Assembly: GCA_049487715.1 (NCBI GenBank)
Contig: CP150547.1
Coordinates: 372,001 to 436,000 of the forward strand
Direction: 5' to 3'
Origin: Pycnococcus provasolii
Taxonomy: Eukaryota; Chlorophyta; Pseudoscourfieldiophyceae; Pseudoscourfieldiales
DNA length: 64,000 bases
In this document: positions 1 to 10,009 of the stretch, piece by piece
Layout: each line of letters starts with the position of its first letter
Numbering within the stretch: the stretch's first letter is position 1
The notes under the pieces: generated by a model
The model's input: only the letters and a program-made list of their open reading frames with translations
Told to the model about the DNA's origin: nothing
The model's database searches: none
Program-made: the position numbers and the translations under genes

Positions 1-239
1 AGGAGTTTGTCTACCTTGGTCATAGGCTGCATGGCCAAGGAAGCGTTCCTGAACGACGTTTTATTTTTGGAGGCGAGTTCGTTTACGCCAGTGACGAGCG
101 CCTCTCCTGCGAGTTTCAGTTGGTCGAAGAGCGTCTCCACGAGGTCCTTGTCTTCCGAGAGAGCGGGTCTCTGAAACCGAGAAGAGGTACTGCTACCGGA
201 CGACGTGCCCGGCCGGTTTCCAGCGCCGGAGTACGCCAT
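1..239 (-). CDS. 5' end of an unrecognised gene, cut by the window edge
   Basis: An open frame starts at ATG (239-237, minus strand) and runs off the left edge, giving about 79 residues. The N-terminus (MAYSGAGNRPG) is Gly/Ser-rich and looks disordered. It is followed by an acidic, probably helical stretch (LSEDKDLVETLFDQLKLAGEALV). A perfect 13-bp inverted repeat carrying CTTAAG lies 6-40 nt upstream of the ATG, and the same hexamer precedes other start codons in this window. I do not recognise the family. The start is supported by codon-like composition and by the upstream motif. Everything downstream is missing. Confidence 0.5.
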   Translation of the reverse strand, partial: MAYSGAGNRPGTSSGSSTSSRFQRPALSEDKDLVETLFDQLKLAGEALVTGVNELASKNKTSFRNASLAMQPMTKVDKL

Positions 240-1190
240 GGCAAGGCCTTAAGACGTTCAGGCCTTACGTCTTAAGGCCGGAGAGGAGAAGCTCCGAGCT
301 CCGAGCAAGCCCCTCGCGAGATACTTCGCGCACTTCGCCTCCAGGGAACGTTGACTTTTTCCTCATCAATGCAAGCTCCTCGCAACTCGCAATGACCCAT
401 TCCATTCCATTCGCCAAGGCCATTCCATCAAAAACGCCTTTGCAAAAGAGCCTCTCGAACGTCCAATATGTAAGGAGGGAACTTTACCTACCTACGGTAC
501 AGTACCGTGAACTTTTACCATGCCGGCACACATAATTAACAGCACCTGTTGCCTGTTGCCTGTGATGTCCTGTGATGTGGTTTGGAATAATTACCGTAAC
601 TTTGTATGAGGATGGTCCCAGTTGCCAGTGGAGGAGTGCTGTGCACAATTAACAATCAAGCAAAGGAAGCAAGCAGGCAGGTCTGTCAAGAGGTCTGTCA
701 AGAGGTCTGTCATCAGGGGGAGTGATGGGTTAGGTTCATTTTATGGGTGCCGTCTTGCTTGGCCGTCATTTCCATTTCCAGGTTTCAATCGAATGAATGG
801 GAAACTACAGTGAAGTTTACGATGACCGGTCGAGGACGTCTATCTGGGATGGCTTTACCATTTACCTTAATAATTGGCCTACGATAGTACTACCCGGTAG
901 TGATCAATAGTCTACTGTATCATCCGGCGAGCGCTGTCCGGTGGTGAACGGAGAGCTCTGAGTTTGAGGAGGAACAGAAGCCCTGGGAGGAACATTATTA
1001 CGATGTGAGAAATCAGCTGAGAAAGGAATGTGGAAAGGAAGGTCAATTTACTGTACAGTAGTTCTTATCGTAGTGTCGTCCTTCTATCCCTACAGTAGTA
1101 CTAAGGTTAGACTATCCCTTAAGCCCTTCCCCATAGTTAAGAAACACACCCTTACCTTTACTAATAACCAACCTTAAGTTTCACCGGTTC
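240..1190. other. Divergent intergenic region
   Basis: Between the truncated minus gene and the plus gene at 1229. It is less GC-rich than the flanking genes and holds no convincing ORF. A 12-bp unit (GGTCTGTCAAGA) is repeated about three times at 680-715. CTTAAG occurs at 1173-1178, 12 nt before an ATG at 1191. Short TACAGTA/TACCGTA words recur, but I cannot assign a function to them. Confidence 0.6.
245..279. repeat. Perfect 13-bp inverted repeat next to a start codon
   Basis: Arms 245-257 and 267-279 are exact reverse complements with a 9-nt loop. Each arm contains CTTAAG. The repeat lies 6 nt upstream of the minus-strand ATG at 239, so it would sit in the 5' leader or at the transcription start. 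Confidence 0.7.
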
Positions 1191-1228
1191 ATGGCGTCCA
1201 AACGGGTTACTCTTCTGCAGCTGCGTCG

Positions 1229-2800
1229 ATGTCAACGCCTTATTCTGCCTTTGACAACAATGCTTCTGCGGCCGGGGCCCCACATGGCCTTGCACATTCT
1301 TCTTCACGCACAGCTGGTGTTAAGGGAACTCAGCGGTTGCCCGCAGGAACCGGGGGCGGGTACCACCTCCCCATCGCGTTCGTCAGAGACCCGCAACCGC
1401 CGATATGCGCGAGCCCGAGAAGGGCGAACGCGAGGTACCTGCAACCGCCGCCGGAACACAGGAGATTTCACAGAACAACGGGCATACCCGCAAAGGTGCC
1501 GTCGGACGCGACGCCGCGCGTGCCCAAGCTGTCTCCCAGGACGCTCGCAAAAGTCAACGCAACGCCAACGCGCAACAACGGCATAATCAAGCCGCCGGCA
1601 ACAGCGCCGTCGGATGTCAGGTTCTTCGGGGGACCGCCGCCAAGAACCGCCGCGACTGCGGAAACAACAGCCACACACCAACACGGAGACGCTCTATCTG
1701 AGAGAGCGCTCAGAAGGGAGGTGGAACAGCTGCGCGAAAAACTTGCAGAGGCTTGTATCAGCGCCGAAGTGTGGAGGCGGCGTTGCAGAGCGGCGGAAAG
1801 CGGCGTCGCGGCAGAGCAGAGGTGCATGGCCATGGAGGCGCAGTCTGCGGAAGATCGCGAACTCGCCGAGCACATGAAGTCCGTATTCGCTTGGTCGCTG
1901 AGCGAGCTCAAGGGACTTGGCGGCGACCTGCAGGCGCACCTGCGCGGTCTGCAGAAGATGCAGCGAGAGCTTGTCGCAGGCTTCACGCTCGTGCCTCAGA
2001 CGACACAGGCGCATAGGCTCGTCGGCGCGTGCATGCGCAGCATGTACGCGGCTCTTGAGTCAACCGTGGTTCTCCTCAAGCGGTCGAGCCGTGCGGAGTC
2101 GCGCTGCCGCTTCCTTACGAACAATCGCAACTCGGCAACAGAGGATCAGCTGACCATACCAGAGCAGCACGCGCAAATTCCCCTGAATTATCAGCCGGTG
2201 GAGGACACGTTGACGGAACTCTTCCAAGATGCGCGAACTAGCCTCGAACAGATGGAACTGAGCCATGACCAAGTCCTACGCCGCCTCGAGCAGTCGGCGG
2301 CAGAGGACTACGTGTCCGCGGGCGGATATCTCAGTGACCTGGAGATGAGCTTGCACACAACGCAGTCGCTGGAACAGAGTCTCTCGGGTGAGAAGCCACA
2401 AAGTGAGGAGGTCACGCATGTGCTGGACGTGCTCTTTGCTGCGCGCATGGGCAGTGAAGGATACAAGGCGCAGCTGGAGGAGCATACTCGCAACTCCAAT
2501 GAAACGATTTACAAGCTCGTCGATGAGGTGAATCGCCTACGTGCCTTTGGCGAGGAGCAACGCGGTCTTGCAACAGTCCTTGCGGAGCAGCTGGAGATGT
2601 CCAAGGTTGAGCTCGAAACGGCCAAAGCTGAACTGCGAAAGGTTGGACGTAAGGAAAGACGCAGGTCGATTGCCGCGGAACGAGGCGGTGATGCCGCAGC
2701 TGCGGCAGCCGCCGCCGCCGCCGCCGCCGCCGGCAGCAGCAGCAGCAGCCTCTACCGCCGAGAAATCATAGTAAACGGCTTGCCATATGTCAAAACTTAA
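1229..2800 (+). CDS. Coiled-coil protein of unknown function
   Basis: 523 residues from ATG at 1229. The first ~130 residues are Pro/Thr/Arg-rich and look disordered. Heptad-like helical segments follow at roughly residues 155-210 (EQLREKLAEA) and 340-480 (LRAFGEEQRGLATVLAEQLEMSKVELETAK is the clearest stretch, quoted here in part only). Near the C-terminus are a poly-Ala run and a poly-Ser run, then a short conserved-looking tail ending NGLPYVKT. No catalytic motif or membrane segment is visible. A scaffold or cytoskeletal role is possible but is inference. An earlier ATG at 1191 is in another frame and its product is not protein-like, so the start at 1229 was chosen. A different first exon cannot be excluded. 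Confidence 0.7.
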   Translation: MSTPYSAFDNNASAAGAPHGLAHSSSRTAGVKGTQRLPAGTGGGYHLPIAFVRDPQPPICASPRRANARYLQPPPEHRRFHRTTGIPAKVPSDATPRVPKLSPRTLAKVNATPTRNNGIIKPPATAPSDVRFFGGPPPRTAATAETTATHQHGDALSERALRREVEQLREKLAEACISAEVWRRRCRAAESGVAAEQRCMAMEAQSAEDRELAEHMKSVFAWSLSELKGLGGDLQAHLRGLQKMQRELVAGFTLVPQTTQAHRLVGACMRSMYAALESTVVLLKRSSRAESRCRFLTNNRNSATEDQLTIPEQHAQIPLNYQPVEDTLTELFQDARTSLEQMELSHDQVLRRLEQSAAEDYVSAGGYLSDLEMSLHTTQSLEQSLSGEKPQSEEVTHVLDVLFAARMGSEGYKAQLEEHTRNSNETIYKLVDEVNRLRAFGEEQRGLATVLAEQLEMSKVELETAKAELRKVGRKERRRSIAAERGGDAAAAAAAAAAAAAGSSSSSLYRREIIVNGLPYVKT

Positions 2801-2826
2801 TTAAATGAATCGAAAAATAATTAACC

Positions 2827-5800
2827 TTACGAGCACGCTCCGCGTGTTAAACAAAGTCCAGGTGCGACATAACCTCCTCCAACCTTTCCCTTCGGATCTC
2901 GTACGCGGTTAGGATGCACTAGCACGTGCATGGAAATCTCGTTGACCCACCGTCCTGGCTCGATCATGGAAGAGAGCGGGGGCTGCAACCCACTCGCACG
3001 TGCCGCCTCCTCGTGTTCTTTCCGAGGACGGGGACGTAGGAATGCAACCACCGTCAGGTGATCGCCACTCCTAGCGCGCGCTGCGCCGCACGTCGCATTG
3101 TTTGCCACCTGGAAGCTGCGAGGGTACATCTTGCGACCACCACCCTTTCCCTTGATCTTTTCGAAAGTGGGCCACCACTCGCAAAGCAGCTTCGGTCCAT
3201 CGCTTGGAGGGATGTATGAAGGTGGTGGCTTAACCGGCAGAGGAGCAGCAGTAGTTTCCATTTCCCATCCTTCCAGCGGTGGCGGCGTGGGAGGAGGAGC
3301 GTGTGGAGGCGGCGGTGGCGTGTTCGTCCATACACTTTTTTGCCACCTGTCCAGCCAGTGAAGAAGCTTCTTTCTTGCTGACGAGTATGCGGCATTGTGC
3401 CGCGACTCATCGAAGTGCGTCTCGTCCAAATTCACCTTGCCTGCCTCGTGGTATTCGTGATCCCGCACATCATCCCAGTTATCCTGTGGATTCACTCCGG
3501 GTTCGATGGTGGTGGTCGTCGTCGTAGTTGTCGACGTCGTACTGCTTACCCTAGGAGCTTGTGCTTCCTTCTTTTCACCTGGATTCATCTTGTCGCGTGC
3601 CCATCCGATGTTCTTTCCCGCGTCCGACGGGCTGCGCGAATGTTCTCGAGTGCGGCTCGTTTCAACATTCCAGTCGTGCACGCGCAGGCCACGGCGCCGA
3701 GCAGCCTTCTTCTGCCCCTTTCGACCATCAACTGGCGCCAGCGCAACATACTCTGCAACGCCCCAGTCTGCCGCCGTCTCACGCATCGCTCGCAGCACCG
3801 CCTTCTCCTTCTTTTTCTTCGGCAAAAATTCGCCAGTGTCGCCGAGGCCAAGCACTTCGTGCGCACTGTCAGTGCGAAAGCGGTCGTAAAGCATAGGCTC
3901 TCCGTCCTTGTTGATATTTAAGGGTTTGGGTTAGCATTGTTTTTCTACAGCAAGCCAGCAGGTCCCCAACCCAACCCAACCCATACCAAAACAAAACAAA
4001 ACAACACAAAAACATACCAGCGCTGGGGCCTTGTTAATATCATTCTCCTCCATGTGTTCTTCATTCGGATGGCCAAAGTATTCCACATCCTTAAGACCCT
4101 CCATCTGCGTTTCGTTGAAGCGAAGGCTGTCGGTGACGTTCAGGACTTCATGAGAATTCCAGGGGAGTCCAAGCTCGACGGGCTTTGCAAGAAACAGCAT
4201 GACGGAAACGACGAGGTGCGGGTCAAATGCGTGAGGGTGAAAATTTCTCAGAGTCGATCCCTCGGGTGGAAGCTTAAGCGGCGCGGAGTACCAGTACACG
4301 CTTGGCGCTAAGCTCTTGCCGAGCACGCTCTGATCACGCCAGAAGCCACTGCGCCGCTTCCCGTTTCCGTCGGCATTTCCATCCGCAAGTTCTGTAGCGC
4401 TGTAGGGATCGGGATTGCGGAACAAGCTCGGCCAGATGGGGCGTCGAACCGCCGGGCCGGTGGGATTCAAGCGACTCCCAGATGGCGTGACAACCCCGCC
4501 ATACGGTGCCGTCGCTTCGTTTGGCGGGTTCGTGAAGACGAGGTTCGTACCACCAATGCTCGCCCTGCCCTTAGTATACTTCTGCAGCCAGATCGGTTCC
4601 ACCCTGAAGGCGATCTCCAGGTACCATACAAGCTGCTCGGCATCAGGTTCCCGCATGTCCATGATGTAGCACTCCTCGAGCTTCACGCCGCCGCTGTCGC
4701 CGCGCACGTCGAGTCCCACGCCGTCTGGCAGCACGCGCATCGAGCACGCGTGGCCACCATCTTCCTGCGCGCACGATGCGGCTGGGCCCCATGACGCGAG
4801 CAGGTGTCCTCCTCGCCTTCCGGCGCCATCGTACAACTTGCACTCGTGCATGGAAAGCGGCGGATTCTCAACGTAGTGCGTGAACTTGGCGTCCTCAGTC
4901 GAGCCATGGCCGCCAACAGTAAGTCCTCCTGGTCCAACCTCCGTCTTGGGGATCCTCACCGGGTTCATGTATATCGCGGTGATGCGCCCGGCGGTCTCCG
5001 CCGCCTGCGCCGTCCACTGACGAAGCATACCAACGTTGAATACGTGAGAAAGTTTGTGCCACTGACCCCCTCCAGTCGAGACGAATGGTCCGACGCGTGT
5101 GATGCCCCACGTCGGCCGGTTCACACGCGTCAGCGACGAGCCCGGCCTTCCATTTTTAATGCGTGCATCTGGTTCCGCTGTAACGTCCTCGATGAGGCAC
5201 GCCCGCGCCTCGATCAGGTTGTACGGCGACTCTGGCTTCTTGATGTAGTCCGTGGTGTTGGAGAATCCAAACTCGTCGTACTCCTTCACTTCACCGCGAA
5301 TCGACTCCGCGAACAGCGCGGCGTGTTTACCGGCTGCCCATACGGTAGGCGTGGCCCAGACCTCGTAGGCAGCCTTCGAGCCCTGGTCAAGTTCCCCCCA
5401 CGCGCACTGTGCCCTCGCCTCGCGGTACTGGGCGTACACACCCTCAAGGTCACTGCGGCTGTACGTGCCGCTGATGCCCGCGCCCTGTGTGGCTGCGGGC
5501 GTCTGCGGAAGCGGCGGCGGTGGCGGAGCCCACGGGAGCGGCGGCTGTGGTGGAGGGTACGGGTTCGGCGGTGGCAGCGGCGGAGGTGGCGGCGGTGCTC
5601 GCGTTCGTTTAATGTTCTTGAACGCGGTTGCCATACCCTTCGGGTCAGGCTTGGGTGCGTTGGGTTTTCTCTGGTGTTCAGGCAGTGCGAGAGTCCACAA
5701 GGGCGCGAGCGGGTCCTTGGTTGTATCTTCGTCGTTTTCGGACTGCTTATTTTCCAGCCTTTCTTTCTCGAGCGGCGTTAGGTTGTGGCGGTGGCTCACG

Positions 5801-6096
5801 GACGAGCCAGCTGCGTGTGCCGTTTGCACTCCACTGTGGTGGTGGTGCGATCCTTCCGCAGCTGCTGCTACTGGTTGTCTTGTCGTCACGACCACCACGA
5901 GTAACACAGCAAACGTCGCAAGTGCGCGTGCGAACCTGTGTACGGCCAGAGCCGGCCGTAGCCTTAATCGGCCGCCGCGGCCATACCTCGGCGTGGAGTG
6001 CCACCCGTGCGACGTTTGCTGTGTTACTCGTGTTAGATCGCACCACCACGACTTATCATCATCACCTGGACATCGGCATCGGCATCGCCGCGCCAT
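2827..6096 (-). CDS. Large secreted or type II membrane protein, unknown family (2 exons)
   Basis: Two open frames join through an intron at 3907-4017 (111 nt). The donor is GTATGT, there is a TGCTAAC branch-like box, and the acceptor is CAACAAG. The join is in phase and gives about 1052 residues from the ATG at 6096. Residues 55-72 form a hydrophobic segment (TFAVLLVVVV), a signal anchor or signal peptide, followed by a His-rich stretch. Pro-rich linkers lie near residue 180 and again in exon 2, which also has a Thr run. The middle is Trp/Cys-rich and looks globular and extracellular, with N-glycosylation-type sites (NTT, NVT, NET). I do not recognise a known enzyme family. A perfect 25-bp inverted repeat (5896-5920 / 6008-6032) lies within the N-terminal coding region, so the 5' end could be mis-modelled. 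Confidence 0.65.
5896..6032. repeat. Perfect 25-bp inverted repeat, 87-bp spacer
   Basis: 5896-5920 and 6008-6032 are exact reverse complements. They lie within the N-terminal coding part of the gene at 2827-6096. The arm nearer the gene body encodes part of its hydrophobic segment. It could form a stem in the mRNA or mark a local inverted duplication. Confidence 0.75.
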
Positions 6097-6207
6097 CGCC
6101 TTCGATCGGTACAGTACCGTAGCTTCCCGGTAATAACGTAAAGTATCTCCTCGCAGGGCAGGCAACCGCAGAGGAGGAACCGCAGAGGAGCACAACACCC
6201 TGTTGCG

Positions 6208-6223
6208 CTAACCCTAACCCTAA
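6208..6223. promoter_or_regulatory. Telobox-like CCCTAA run
   Basis: Two and a half CCCTAA units lie about 110 bp upstream of the ATG at 6096 (minus-strand gene). Similar runs occur upstream of five other genes in this window. Confidence 0.5.
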
Positions 6224-6835
6224 TAAGGCCAAGGAGTTCGGACTCACATCATTTTTAGTTGAATTGACCACCTGAATCATGTAGAAAAAATACCATGAAA
6301 AATACAATTGATCACAATGAGCTCACAGTCTCACAGTCTCTGAGCTTACTCTTGCGAGCGAGCTCATTCATGGCCAGTTGGCCACCACGCACGGCGTTGT
6401 TGATGTGTACAGTATTGTTGCCCGGTAAAACAAGAAAAGGTAAGAGTAGGAAGCGTGGGGTTGGTCCACTTTACTTGTACCTTTACGACCAACCTCATGG
6501 TAAAAAAAAGAAAACAGGGCGACGAACGTTGCTTAGACTACCCGTAGTGGTAAGAAAGAAGGTTTCAGGTCATCGAGGTATCCCCAATGCAATGGAGGCC
6601 GGCCTTAAATACTCTTTTAAAACTTGCAACTTGGTTCTGAACTGTAGGGGCACCCAGTCTGCGGCCCAAACCACCTCTGGCACCTGGGGAACGGATTGCT
6701 TTAGCGTATCCCCCGGGGGCGGGGGCCCTTTCAGCCTTTCACCCAGGCCTTTCAGCCTTTCACCAGGCCCTTCTGTTTGTCCGATTGCGATTGCGACTGC
6801 CTTTGCGCGCGCCCTCGAAGCCTTATTAAGTTTTA
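6224..6835. other. Intergenic, no convincing gene
   Basis: A 200-codon plus-strand frame spans part of this stretch (6295-6897) but its product is low-complexity and lacks protein character. Near-repeats of a CTTTCAGCCTTTCACC-type word occur at about 6730-6770. Nothing else is supported. Confidence 0.5.
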
Positions 6836-7159
6836 TTATAGGCGGATTCCCAGACCGCATCCGTTTAAGGTTGACAACTTACAAGTACCTTGTTTAGTTG
6901 TGTCGCACTCACTTAACTCGGTCGGCCATCTGGAAACGGAAGTACGCTCACCACGAAGCGAAGTAAGCTGGAACTTCGTAGCTGGTTTCTTGCCAGTTTG
7001 ATCTGTACCTCTCGTCTGTATCTGTACCTTGGACTTCACTTTGACTCTCCCCGGTGCCTTCGAAGTGCCGTTCTGCTGGCTCCTGGTGAGATCGCGCGTG
7101 TACCCTCTGAGGCTCAAAGAGAACTCTTCCGCCCTGTTCTGCAGTTCTGGAGCGGCCAT
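6836..7159 (-). CDS. Hypothetical small basic protein
   Basis: 107 residues from ATG at 7159. The first ~70 residues (MAAPELQNRAEEFSLSLRG) have protein-like composition. The rest is less convincing, and a GTGAGC donor-like site near residue 70 could start an intron leading to an unseen exon. It is divergent from the small gene at 7279, with about 120 bp between start codons. No family is recognised. Confidence is low because codon character is weak and the downstream limit is uncertain. Confidence 0.25.
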   Translation of the reverse strand: MAAPELQNRAEEFSLSLRGYTRDLTRSQQNGTSKAPGRVKVKSKVQIQTRGTDQTGKKPATKFQLTSLRGERTSVSRWPTELSECDTTKQGTCKLSTLNGCGLGIRL

Positions 7160-7278
7160 GCGTTTCGAGCGCGCGCAATAGATAGGTAGATATTGACATA
7201 CGGTCGCAGTCAGCGGGTGACGACGACAAAAGGTGGACTTCTTGCTCGGACTGGTACTTGACGCGCGTGGACTTGGCG

Positions 7279-7674
7279 ATGCTCGACAAGCGACGCGACG
7301 CGGCAATGGATAGGACCCTAGTCAACACGTGGAGACGGCGGAGACGGATACCGAGGAGAAGATTAGTGGGCCTGTGTTCACTAGGCTTGGCCATACTCGC
7401 GCTGGTGATAAGAGTGGAAGTCTCGTGCTTAGCCGCACCTGTGAGCGTGCAGAAGGCGAACGGCGGCGGCGACGACGCACAGGAGGAAGCTGACGACGAC
7501 GTCGTCGACCGTGACCCACTTTTCACACGCGGCGCACGGGCACTCTTAAAGGACGGCAGAACACGGACTCCTGGTACCGTGGGCGCATTTTCTCTCGACG
7601 CTCCGACGCTCTCGCCGCCCTCGGTATGTCGAGACGATACCGGCGGCGCAAAGCCGTGCCACGACGAGTTGTAA
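7279..7674 (+). CDS. Small membrane-anchored or secreted protein, unknown
   Basis: 131 residues from the first in-frame ATG at 7279. A basic N-terminus (RRRRRIPRRR) is followed by a hydrophobic segment (LVGLCSLGLAILALVI, about residues 29-44), as in a signal anchor, then an acidic stretch (EEADDDVVD) and a Ser/Pro-rich tail with two Cys. No family is recognised. The opposite strand also carries a long frame (6948-7688), but it lacks such organisation. An element shared with two other convergent gaps begins 42 bp after the stop. Confidence 0.45.
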   Translation: MLDKRRDAAMDRTLVNTWRRRRRIPRRRLVGLCSLGLAILALVIRVEVSCLAAPVSVQKANGGGDDAQEEADDDVVDRDPLFTRGARALLKDGRTRTPGTVGAFSLDAPTLSPPSVCRDDTGGAKPCHDEL

Positions 7675-7715
7675 CTGAGATCCCTCATTCAGTAAAGAAG
7701 TTGCACATTAGTTTG

Positions 7716-7741
7716 TCCAACGGTCGTCCATTCACATCATT
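7716..7741. repeat. Convergent-gap conserved element, copy A
   Basis: Core TCCAACGGTCGTCCATTCAC followed by AYCATT. It also occurs at 61352-61377 and, inverted with a 4-nt insertion, at 50943-50971. All three lie between convergent genes, a few to ~45 bp after a plus-strand stop. Copies A and B also share CATTCAGTAA just upstream. Confidence 0.65.
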
Positions 7742-7923
7742 CGCTTTCACCATTCAGCCCATTCACCGGTGCCATTCACTTCGCGTTTTTGTTCATGGCG
7801 CAGGTGATTTTGAAGGTTGTATTGCTCGATCAGGGCGCTTTCGTTGGCGTAGTGAGGGCTCCGGTGGCGACTTGTCTTCGTTGATGTCGTCGCCAGTATA
7901 GTACATTTGTATTATGCTTACAT

Positions 7924-8970
7924 TCACGGTTGTTGAATCGCACGCACGCATGCAAAGTCGGCAGAAAGTGCGCGAGCCTGCTTGCGCAACACCAGCTCGC
8001 GCATCGCAAGAGGTTTCATAGCGTTACGTGCCGCTTTCTCGATGTCTCGGCGCGACAGCGTTCCCGCTCCGTCAACCATGGCACGAGCGAGCGTCTCGGC
8101 CAGCTCGCGAGCAGCTTGGTTGACACCGGCGCTTGCCTGAGCACTATCCTCCTCGAAGTCGTCGTCGTCGAAATCTTCGACGAAGTGCGCCGCGGCTAGT
8201 GCTTCCGCACCTGCACGCTCGACGCGTAGCGCCGCCCTCGGTGGAGGCGGAGGTGCCGTGGCGACGAGTTCGGCAAGCGCGGTATTTGCGGACGACACGA
8301 GTGCCAAGGCGCGATGCACGGCATCTGATGCAGGTGCGGAGTGCCTAACATTCGCCTCCACGCTTGTTAAGGCGCGTCCGAGCGAGGCTATGATCACCTG
8401 CACGCGTTGCGTCCAGAGCGACGTATTTGCAGTCTGCTTTCCGTTGACTTCTTCTTCGCGTTCGTCGCTTGAAAGCTGCTCGCTCGTTGCTCGCCTTGCC
8501 GCGTTCACACGCTCCAGTCCACGTCGAGATGCGGCGCGCGCAGCCTCGACGTCCGGCGCTGATGTTGACGCCACTAGTGCGTTTTCCGCCTCGAAGAGCG
8601 CTAGTGAAGTCGCGCGCACCTTGAGGGAAGCTAGCTCTGAAATGCGTTCCCTTTGTAGTTGTCGACATCGCGCTAACATCAGCATGCGTGGATCATCGGA
8701 CAAGGGCGACTGCGAGTGTGGTTGTGACGCCTGTGCCGGTGACTGTGGTCGTGCCTTGGCCTTGAGCGTTGGTTTCGACGCCGACGTTTGCCTGGTGCCT
8801 GTCGCTGGCTTGGTTGACGACGCCGGCCTCGAGGATGGCGGCAGAGAGAAGTCCGCGAACGGCCTTGACGAGCCCGCCGAGGAGTTGTCGTTGTTTAAGT
8901 CACCGTCACGGCGGAGTCGGCGCTGCTGCTGCTCCTGCTGCTGCTGCTGCTGCTCCGACGACGACGACAT
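7924..8970 (-). CDS. Ala/Arg-rich protein with Gln run, unknown
   Basis: 348 residues from ATG at 8970 (MSSSSEQQ). A GTG or upstream ATG in the same frame (up to 9039) would add residues that look like 5' leader. Residues 5-16 are Gln-rich, coded by a CTG/CTC trinucleotide tract. Residues 20-95 are Ser/Pro-rich and disordered. Residues 95-345 are Ala/Arg/Glu-rich and probably helical, with an acidic block (EDFDDDDFEEDS) near residue 277. No enzymatic motif or membrane segment is visible. It is convergent with the gene at 7279 and divergent from the gene at 9113. Confidence 0.6.
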   Translation of the reverse strand: MSSSSEQQQQQQEQQQRRLRRDGDLNNDNSSAGSSRPFADFSLPPSSRPASSTKPATGTRQTSASKPTLKAKARPQSPAQASQPHSQSPLSDDPRMLMLARCRQLQRERISELASLKVRATSLALFEAENALVASTSAPDVEAARAASRRGLERVNAARRATSEQLSSDEREEEVNGKQTANTSLWTQRVQVIIASLGRALTSVEANVRHSAPASDAVHRALALVSSANTALAELVATAPPPPPRAALRVERAGAEALAAAHFVEDFDDDDFEEDSAQASAGVNQAARELAETLARAMVDGAGTLSRRDIEKAARNAMKPLAMRELVLRKQARALSADFACVRAIQQP

Positions 8971-9112
8971 GGAGGTAAGGTTATGCGGGACCAAGGAGGA
9001 CGTCCACCCAATGGGAAGATCCTGAACCCCGATTCCCAACCCCTAACTCACCCCTCACCTTAGGTTAAAGTTTAGGTTGGCACCTTCCCACTCCCTCCGT
9101 TTGCCCCCAGCC

Positions 9113-9656
9113 ATGCCCGGCGGTGGCGCCGAGTCCATGTTGGAAGTCGACCCGCTCGACGTGCTCTTTTCGTACGGCAAAATAAACTCCGTCTTCAGCG
9201 GAACCACGCCGCCGCGCACGCTTACCTCAACGCTCGCGGATATTCTCAGCAAAAAGCTTGCTCCAGAGCAACTACCCGCTATCGCCGTGATACCGCTCCC
9301 CGCCGAGTACACAGCTTCAAGAGCCAAGTCTGGCGAAAATGACGACGACGACGATGGGGACGACGGCGAGAAGCGGAGAGGGTCGAAGAGAAAACAGAAG
9401 AAGGAAAAACACAAGCAGAACGACGTGGTGGCGCAGAAGTACGCTTCACTCAACAACAGAAGGTTGTGGGTGCTACGAGAGTGCAGAAGTCAAGGCGTGT
9501 TGACAACAATCAAGGTTCGTGTGAAGCCGCCAGACGAGTGCGCGCGTCTTCCTCGCCAAGGGAAGCCGCACATTCCGGCTTGATCGCGTCACAGACCGCG
9601 CCACAGTGCTCGTCGGCAACCACCTGAAGGGGGAAGGTGAGGGCGGCGCGCTCTAA
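9113..9656 (+). CDS. Small protein, possibly ParB/sulfiredoxin-like fold; frame break at ~9515-9560
   Basis: From ATG at 9113 the frame reads DPLDVLFSYGKINSVFSG, then an acidic/basic linker, then YASLNNRRLWVLRE. The same frame ends in an unlikely tail at 9583, while another frame continues as protein-like sequence (FRLDRVTDRATVLVGNHL) to a stop at 9654-9656. A 46-nt intron (9515-9560, GTTCGT...CCAAG) restores the frame and gives about 165 residues. A 19-nt GT-AG intron or a 1-nt indel would also fit. The pattern 'LPAIAV...YASLNNRRL' followed by a strand resembles small ParB/sulfiredoxin-like domains, but that assignment is tentative. Confidence 0.5.
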
Positions 9657-10009
9657 ATGTGTGATTGATTGGTTGATTGCTCACTCTGTAAACTGGGTTG
9701 TATAATACTTTTAGGAAACTAATACTTCGTCGTCCCATGCAATCACACACAGGGTCTTTCCCATATTCACCAGCACACCAGCACGTCTGTATGTACATAC
9801 TTACATACTACATAGAGAACTATTAAGGCTTCCATTAACGCCCATGACGATCCCCCAAACTGGGATCCCGACAGCTGGTGGGTACCACTCGGGGTTCACA
9901 AATCAGCTTCCCACATTTCGATCGATCCTATAAAATGATCCTATGGAGGACTACTTTTTTAATTTCCCCGTTGCGTACCTCGTAAAATACCCTACCAAAA
10001 GACAACACA
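9657..10009. other. Short intergenic, nothing recognised
   Basis: It contains TGATTGATTGGTTGATTG-type short repeats and a TACATACTTACATACTACATA stretch near 9795-9812. No ORF or RNA gene is recognised. Confidence 0.5.

Noticed and set aside
3931-6198. Stand-alone protein ending in a Cys/Phe-rich tail at 3931
   Set aside because: The tail is translated intron (GTATGT...CAACAAG). The next frame downstream continues in phase.
6295-6897. 200-residue plus-strand ORF
   Set aside because: Low complexity, no domain, and no codon character. Treated as intergenic.
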